Source: Antedon mediterranea (taxonomy: Eukaryota > Echinodermata > Crinoidea > Comatulida > Antedonidae). From it: a stretch of DNA of 64,000 nt. The stretch is taken from NCBI RefSeq assembly GCF_964355755.1, contig NC_092679.1, forward strand, positions 22,444,432 to 22,508,431, read 5' to 3'. Of the stretch, positions 58,158 through 64,000 are shown piece by piece. The stretch's first letter is position 1. Each line of letters opens with the position of its first letter. The translations under genes were made by a program, and so were the position numbers. Under the pieces are notes generated by a model, which saw only the letters and a list, made by a program, of their open reading frames with translations, ran no database searches and was not told the origin of the DNA.

Positions 58158-61100
58158 TTATGCTCCTGTTTTACTCTTCTGTTCCATGACTTCAATCTGA
58201 GAGACAAGTTCCGCATGTTCTTCCAGGAGTGTCTGGAATTCCATTTGTTTCCTTTTGGATGCTTCCTGGAATCAAAGAATGTTCTCTCCAGTAAAACAAT
58301 ATTTTATGACAGTAAACTAGTTAGTATACAACTAATGAATGGAGTGGAATGGTGAGAATATTTCATGAGGTGAAAACTTGATTCCTCTATTCTCTATATT
58401 AACTCATCACACACATCATCCCTCTTAAAATTAACTTTTATTCAATACACAACTCAAAGCAGTTTCATACATAAAAATATATAATGTATTTATTTTTTTC
58501 CATTTATTGAATCAACTTACTCTGACAGCTTCAGCAATTTGTGAAAATCTCAGCAAAGGGCTTTTCTTTTGTACAACAATACCTGAAAAATAGAAAAAAA
58601 ACATGGACGATAGCTATGACGTGATAAATGACATCAATCAAGTACTGTGACATATCAGAAAGAACTTTAGTTTAAAATTTGAAGGAAAAAAAAAACAAAC
58701 CTTTTGTAAAGTCGTCTTCCTGTAAAGTTAAAGTCTTACTGTAGCCTTGATCATCTTCGACAGAGATGACAATATTTGCTACAGACTTCACACTCTCACA
58801 ACCTTCCTCTTGTTGATCCTCTGCCATCTGCTGGTCTGTCTGTAAATCCATCTGGTCACCAAGTCGGTCTCTTTGGTCATTAATAGGTTTGTCTTGATCG
58901 ATTTTGTCAGAATTAATTTCTTCAGTTAGAGATAACCTGCCCATGTTAAGGTTGTTAGAATTGTTTTGGTTGCCGATGTCAAGAATGTCGGCCTCCACTG
59001 AAGAGTCTGAAGCAGGTGATGTGCGGATGTTCTCATCATGACCTGAATATATTAAATCAGTATTAATGTTTTCAGAAAGCTTGGCAGGTGATGTGCGGAT
59101 GTTCTCATCATGACCTGAATATATTAAATCAGTATATTAATGTTTTCAGAAAGCTTGGCAAATTCTTTTTGCTCTTCTTTCTTTCATTTTTTAACGCCAA
59201 GATTAGTTATATTACTTCTTTCCACTGGGGCCTTGTGAACAGATTGTCCAAAACTATGATAAAATATACTCTGTTAATCCTATATGACTACATTTATTTT
59301 TCATTTTTCTTACCTGGTGTTACGGATGTTATGCCATCATTATTGTAGGATGCTGAACTTTGTGCAAGTTTTGATAAGTTTGTAGAAGAGGATGCTGGTG
59401 TCCCACTCGGTACTCTTAACTCCTATTAAAACAAAGGGAATGTTAGACAGATTCAATGAAATTGTATTTTCATAACATACATCATTGTGTAATAACAAGA
59501 GAGAGTGTTGCACTCATTATGCTTGAGAAACTTAAATAAGCCCAGACTATTTAATCCTTACCCTATAATAATCCCCAGGATCATCCATAATCTTTGCTTG
59601 ATTGGGATTAGTAGGTGGTGTGGTACCTTCAATAACGGGCGGAGGATCTACTGGTGTTCCACGCTTACGATTCGTAGACCGAGTTAGACTCCCTACTCCA
59701 GGCGCTGCTAATATCTTGTCACGGTTTTTCCCGGAACCTTTAAAATCAATAAAATATTTAAACATGATTGTAATTGTATGGATGTAATGTGAATATATCT
59801 AGTAGTTAAAAGGAGACTTTTTTTGTGACAACCATATTCAGTGAACCAACAAAGGCCAAGATATGTGTTAACATTACAGCCAACTCCTATTCAGGCAACT
59901 TCCCTAAAGGAGACACTTTCTTGGGTCCTGAAGGTGTCCCCTTAATAGAGGTTCTACTGTATCTAAACATGTATAAACGCCCATGTGAATATATCTAATA
60001 CAGTTAGAAATTCTCCTTTGGAACAACCCTATTTCAAAGGACAACTCTATAAGGATGCGAGACCAACAAGGACCAAGATATGTACAGCCATAAGGCTTTC
60101 TTGGGTCCTGAAGGTGTCCCCTTAATAGAGGTTCTACTGTATCTAAACATGTATAAACGCTCATGTGAATATATTTAATACAGTTAGAAATTCTCCTTTG
60201 GAACAACCCTATTTCAGAGGACAACTCTATAAGGATGCGAGACCAACAAGGACCAAGATATGTACAGCCATAAGGCTTTGTTGGGTGCTGAAGGTGTCCC
60301 CTTAACAGAGGTTCTACTGTATCTAAACATGTATAAACGCTCATGTGAATATATTTAATACAGTTAGAAATTCTCCTTTGGAACAACCCTATTTCAGAGG
60401 ACAACTCTATAAGGATGCGAGACCAACAAGGACCAAGATATGTACAGCCATAAGGCTTTGTTGGGTGCTGAAGGTGTCCCCTTAACAGAGGTTCTACTGT
60501 ATCTAAACATGTATAAACGCTCATGTGAATATATCTAATACAGTTAGAAATTCTCCTTTGGAACAACCCTATTTCAGAGGACAACTCTATAAGGATGCGA
60601 GACCAACAAGGACCAAGATATGTACAGCCATAAGGCTTTGTTGGGTCCTGAAGGTGTCCCCTTAACAGAGGTTTTACAGTATATAAACATTGATAAATGT
60701 AAATACTATTCTAGTACTTTATTCTCTACATAATACCATTCTTCTGTCAAGTTTATGAGCTTTATTACAAAATTGAGTTCATGTATCCATCCAGAAACAT
60801 TTAAGATATTTAAATACTAAGGACCAACTGTAGTGTAGTACTTTAAAAAGCTGGCTAAAATCCCAAACCCATTCCATATAAAGCCAGAATAGGTTCATTA
60901 ATATTAATAAGCTAGGCTGGAATTCCAGAGGCACAGTTTGATAAAGAATTCTAGGGCTAAGTACCTGCCTCGGAGGCTTTATCTACTATAATTGTGTAAA
61001 CTTCTTTGAAAGTGCTTAGCCTTGGCTTTGTGTCTTTAATCTATCATCCCGCTGCTCATGGTTTTTAATGTTATGAGTATTTCATCTGGATTCTCTACCA

Positions 61101-63588
61101 TTTACTGCCATGCATATTAATACAGTAATTAGGTACAGTAAAGTCCCTCCTCTGAGAACATTTTTTGTAAACCTATTGACAAAGAAAGTGTGATGTTCCC
61201 AAAAATAGTAGTGCCATGCTTAAATACGGTGGTGATATGACATCATCATGCCCATATATAGGCACATCACATTTAGTTGTCACGTAAAATTTGATAGTAT
61301 AGCAGAGCTAACAAAACAAGGGGAAATATATATCTTTAATTAATAGTGGCAATGTACTATAAATTACTTTATAAATTATCATAACGTTTATTTCACAACA
61401 CAAAAACTTGACCACTTTTGTTGCATTAGAATGAAAAAACTATTTACAAATAAAGTACAAACAATTAAATCAATATTAATAGTAATACTAGTGAAAAGAA
61501 AGAAAGGAAAAGGAGTATTTATTCAAAATAATAATATAATTCTTTGTGAATTGTGAATATTTTAGAAAGACGTGCTATCATTTTATTTTTAGACTGGAAG
61601 AAGATAGTAAAAACAAACTTGTTATAAATAATTGACATCACTTAAACTGTGAGGCTCTTCCTAGGGTTTAATTAATTTAAATATTTCTTGTGTTTTTATG
61701 GCTTTTATATTACTGAAATCAATTTAATATTTTTATCAATTATTAATATACACCAAATTTGATCTTTAATGGTTGAATATTTTAATCATGCCAATTGACA
61801 TATTCCATCTGAAAAATATTGTGCTCAACAAAAAATGTAAATTAATTTTGTTCACTCTTACAGACTTGGAGGTAAAGTGAATTAGTTTTATGTTGTTTGT
61901 ATGACATTTGTTTTTCCGACTTTGACATAATTCTGACAATTGTTTATTTCATTTCTACTTAATTTAATTGGTTCCTGGTTTGTTTAATTAATTAATTTTG
62001 ATTGTTTATTTGACTGTCCAACCATACAAATATTATAGTGAATATCTCTATCGTGCAACTCAACACATCATATCATAGAAATTACAAAGATTTTACAGTC
62101 AAACACAACACTCCTTTGGGACACCTCTATTCAAGGGACAATCCTTTAATTAAGGGGACAATTTTCTGTGAAATGAACGAAGGGCAATATATGTTTTAAA
62201 AGGCCAACACTTAATCAGGGAACATAAAGGGGTTCTACTACATAATTGCTTGCCTAACCTTTTTTCAGAGTTTATAATCAATTAATACTAATAGCTATGT
62301 TTAAAAAAAATACATATTTAGGTCTTACCTTGCACACGTTGCAGCCTTACTCTACTTCCAGATTCTTCTGCGGTCTTCGGCAAATTCTTACTACTGTAAT
62401 AGTAAGGTGCGGGTACTGCAGGCCGACAAGCAGTGGACGGTAAAGTTTGAGGGCGGGCTTGTGGGTCACTATACTGGACAACAGGATGAGGGTTCTGGGG
62501 ATTTCGAAAGCTTCTAAAAAAGTTAAAAGTTCACTTTAAAAAAATAAACTTACGACTTTCTTGCCATTTACACAATTAGATTGGAAAACAGATTCGATAA
62601 TTATATGGGTGGGAAAATATTAAATGGCACTTTAAATACCCAGATGTTTTTTTGTGGGTGGGTGATTTAATAACATTTACATTTAGTTTGAAAAGGGTGC
62701 AACAAAAGTGAGTGGGGTGGGGGAGATAAAGTGCCTGCGGCATCTACCCCCATCCAGCACAATTACATAATAAATTTAAATTCTAAGAAATAAAATAAGA
62801 ATTTATATTACCTTATAGTCAGTGGTGTATTAACTCCTTTTGTCTTGGTGGGTACTCCAGCTGCTGCCTTGCGATGGGGTAGCAAGCTCTGAATAGCTGG
62901 CATATTACCTTGCTATAACACAGATGAGAAGATTGTATAATGATTCAAGGCTTACTACACATTAGGTTGATTAACAGACAGCTAACTGGTATGTGTCTGT
63001 CTGCTGTTGATGTTATTCACATGATGACCTTGAATGACCTTTGAGTGGTATACTTAGAACTTTATGGATGCGTAAAATGTCAGTCATTCGATAAGCTCTG
63101 CTTGCTTGAATTACAGTGATAACATTTTTAGGTAAATTTAATTACCAATTAAGTTTTAACGTCCCTGTTAAAATCCTTACTTAAAATATACATTAGTTTT
63201 GTCAGTAGAAATCAGATCATACAAAAATGCAGTTTTTCTATTAAAAGTTCTCATACATTATAGTAGATATGATTATGAAACACACATTTCTCCGAACAAT
63301 GGAAAACTTTGGGTTTGCAAACAAACTTTTGCTAAGTAGACTAGGTTAATACTACAGTGCTTTTTTTTATTGAAGAAGCTCAATCAATTTAATCAATCAA
63401 TTACCTTGCATATTTTTCTGTAACAATCTTCTAGGCCCGAAAGACCATCTTCAGCCCGAATTTCGTCTGCCATGGAGGATGTTAAACTCCCTTCATACTC
63501 ACTGCGGTTCCATCCATGAGGCGAGCCTAGACTTTCAAGATGGGTATAACCACTATTTGCTACTGCTACATAATTCCGTCCCGTTTTC
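58158..63588 (-). CDS. 3' part of an unrecognised gene (8 exons, 5' end beyond window)
   Basis: Eight exons join in phase on the minus strand: 63405-63588, 62812-62912, 62329-62513, 59562-59737, 59314-59422, 58701-59042, 58521-58582 and terminal 58158-58265. Together they give about 420 residues. The first seen exon enters in phase 2, so the N-terminus lies above 63588 or outside the window. Features: NYVAVANSGYTHLES and DGLSGLEDCYRKI (ordered-looking start), Pro/Ser-rich linkers (RKRGTPVDPPPVIEG), a Gln/Asp-rich acidic stretch (DQMDLQTDQQMAEDQQEE) and a C-terminal coiled coil (EASKRKQMEFQTLLEEHAEL). A scaffold or centrosome/cytoskeleton-type protein is possible; the dSGY-containing N-part is faintly like CCDC14. 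I do not assign a name. Confidence 0.75.
59012..59157. repeat. 73-bp tandem duplication of a splice acceptor
   Basis: gcaggtgatgtgcggatgtt to gttttcagaaagcttg occurs twice (59012-59083, 59084-59157), with only a small indel (agtattaatg / agtatattaatg). On the minus strand each copy contains the acceptor atattcag|gtcatgatgag and the first about 30 nt of the 58701-59042 exon. Confidence 0.9.
59921..60690. repeat. 180-bp tandem repeat derived from MITE-C
   Basis: Anchor gaaggtgtccccttaatag or ...aacag falls at 59931, 60111, 60291, 60471 and 60651, exactly 180 bp apart. Each unit has ggttctactgtatctaaaca and gaccaacaaggaccaagata. A 226-codon minus-strand ORF with the repeat TVEPLLRGHLQ is a by-product. 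It lies in the 2.6-kb intron of the 58-63 kb gene. Confidence 0.92.
60700..62328. other. Intron of the 58-63 kb gene
   Basis: AT-rich. It contains a degenerate MITE-B copy at about 61150-61313 (aatacggtggtgatatgaca, tataggcacatcac) and a MITE-C fragment at about 62095-62235. No exon seen. Confidence 0.55.
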
Positions 63589-64000
63589 CTGAGAAAAGAA
63601 TGGAATTTGTTAGCGTTGGTCTAAAATCTAAATATTGTACAATCTTTACAATTAATGGAATGCATCGGTGGCTTACTTCAGACTCTTTTGTTCTTTCAGA
63701 ATCATAATTATTTTTTATGTACATTTCTTGTCATTATTATTCGTGGAATCTTGTAAGACCCATAAAAGGGTCTTTTCACACCTGTTTCGGTCCAGTTCCA
63801 ACCAATAAAATCTAACATCAGTGTTTCGTTTTCACAACACTCAACGCCGGCTATGCACCAATCAATATGCGTGTAGCCGTGGGAAAATTAAACATTGACA
63901 TTCAATTATATTTTCTGGAGCTTAACCGGAGGCGGACCGGAGAAAGACTGATAAATTGTAAGCCTATCATGGCATTTTTGTCAAGTGCTTATAAGCCTTA
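63589..64000. other. Intron or 5' flank of the partial gene
   Basis: No further in-phase exon recognised before the window ends. Confidence 0.4.

Noticed and set aside
59904-60584. 226-codon minus-strand ORF with TVEPLLRGHLQ repeats
   Set aside because: It is the 180-bp MITE-C satellite. The unit is divisible by three, so one open frame repeats.

Overview
This window is nuclear DNA from an intron-rich, AT-rich animal genome packed with short inverted-repeat transposons, tRNA-derived SINEs and minisatellites. The genes are animal orthologues with canonical GT-AG introns, and ZFYVE1 lies tail to tail with DCAF4, as I recall for human chromosome 14q24. A marine invertebrate deuterostome is the best guess, with an echinoderm as a plausible but unproven candidate.

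Layout. 1-7.8 kb: no confident gene. It holds a 981-bp foldback hAT-like element, a GGT-rich satellite, several MITEs and one candidate signal-peptide exon (minus). 7.85-11.77 kb (minus): ZFYVE19/ANCHR, 11 coding exons, 391 aa. 13.27-13.79 kb (plus): histone H3.3, two coding exons, head to head with ZFYVE19. 14-19.3 kb: repeats. 19.33-33.15 kb (minus): NXF1, 18 coding exons, 682 aa. Its first intron holds a recent inverted duplication of a small promoter plus first exon, invaded by a LINE and then a hAT-like element. 34.98-40.16 kb (plus): ZFYVE1/DFCP1, 10 exons, 924 aa, head to head with NXF1. 42.29-46.82 kb (minus): DCAF4, 12 exons, 592 aa, convergent with ZFYVE1. 49.2-55.5 kb (minus): exons of a small unrecognised gene, next to an array of diverged exon-like units and a 17-copy array of 3' splice-site-like repeats. 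58.16-63.6 kb and beyond (minus): the last eight coding exons of an unrecognised low-complexity and coiled-coil protein whose 5' end lies outside the window.

Function. The genes are mostly housekeeping: abscission checkpoint (ZFYVE19), replacement histone (H3.3), mRNA export (NXF1), PI3P/omegasome biology (ZFYVE1) and a CRL4 substrate receptor (DCAF4). They form no pathway; only the ZFYVE1-DCAF4 pairing looks like inherited synteny. Exon boundaries were read by hand from splice sites, phase continuity and remembered human protein sequence. For the five named genes the phases close without a frameshift.

Most unusual features: tandem arrays that have captured 3' splice sites (NXF1 exon 16, the 58-63 kb gene, and the 51.7-52.3 kb array); NXF1's 110-nt exon, long intron and 37-nt exon; the nested inverted duplication in NXF1 intron 1; and the exon-like array at 50.2-51.2 kb.
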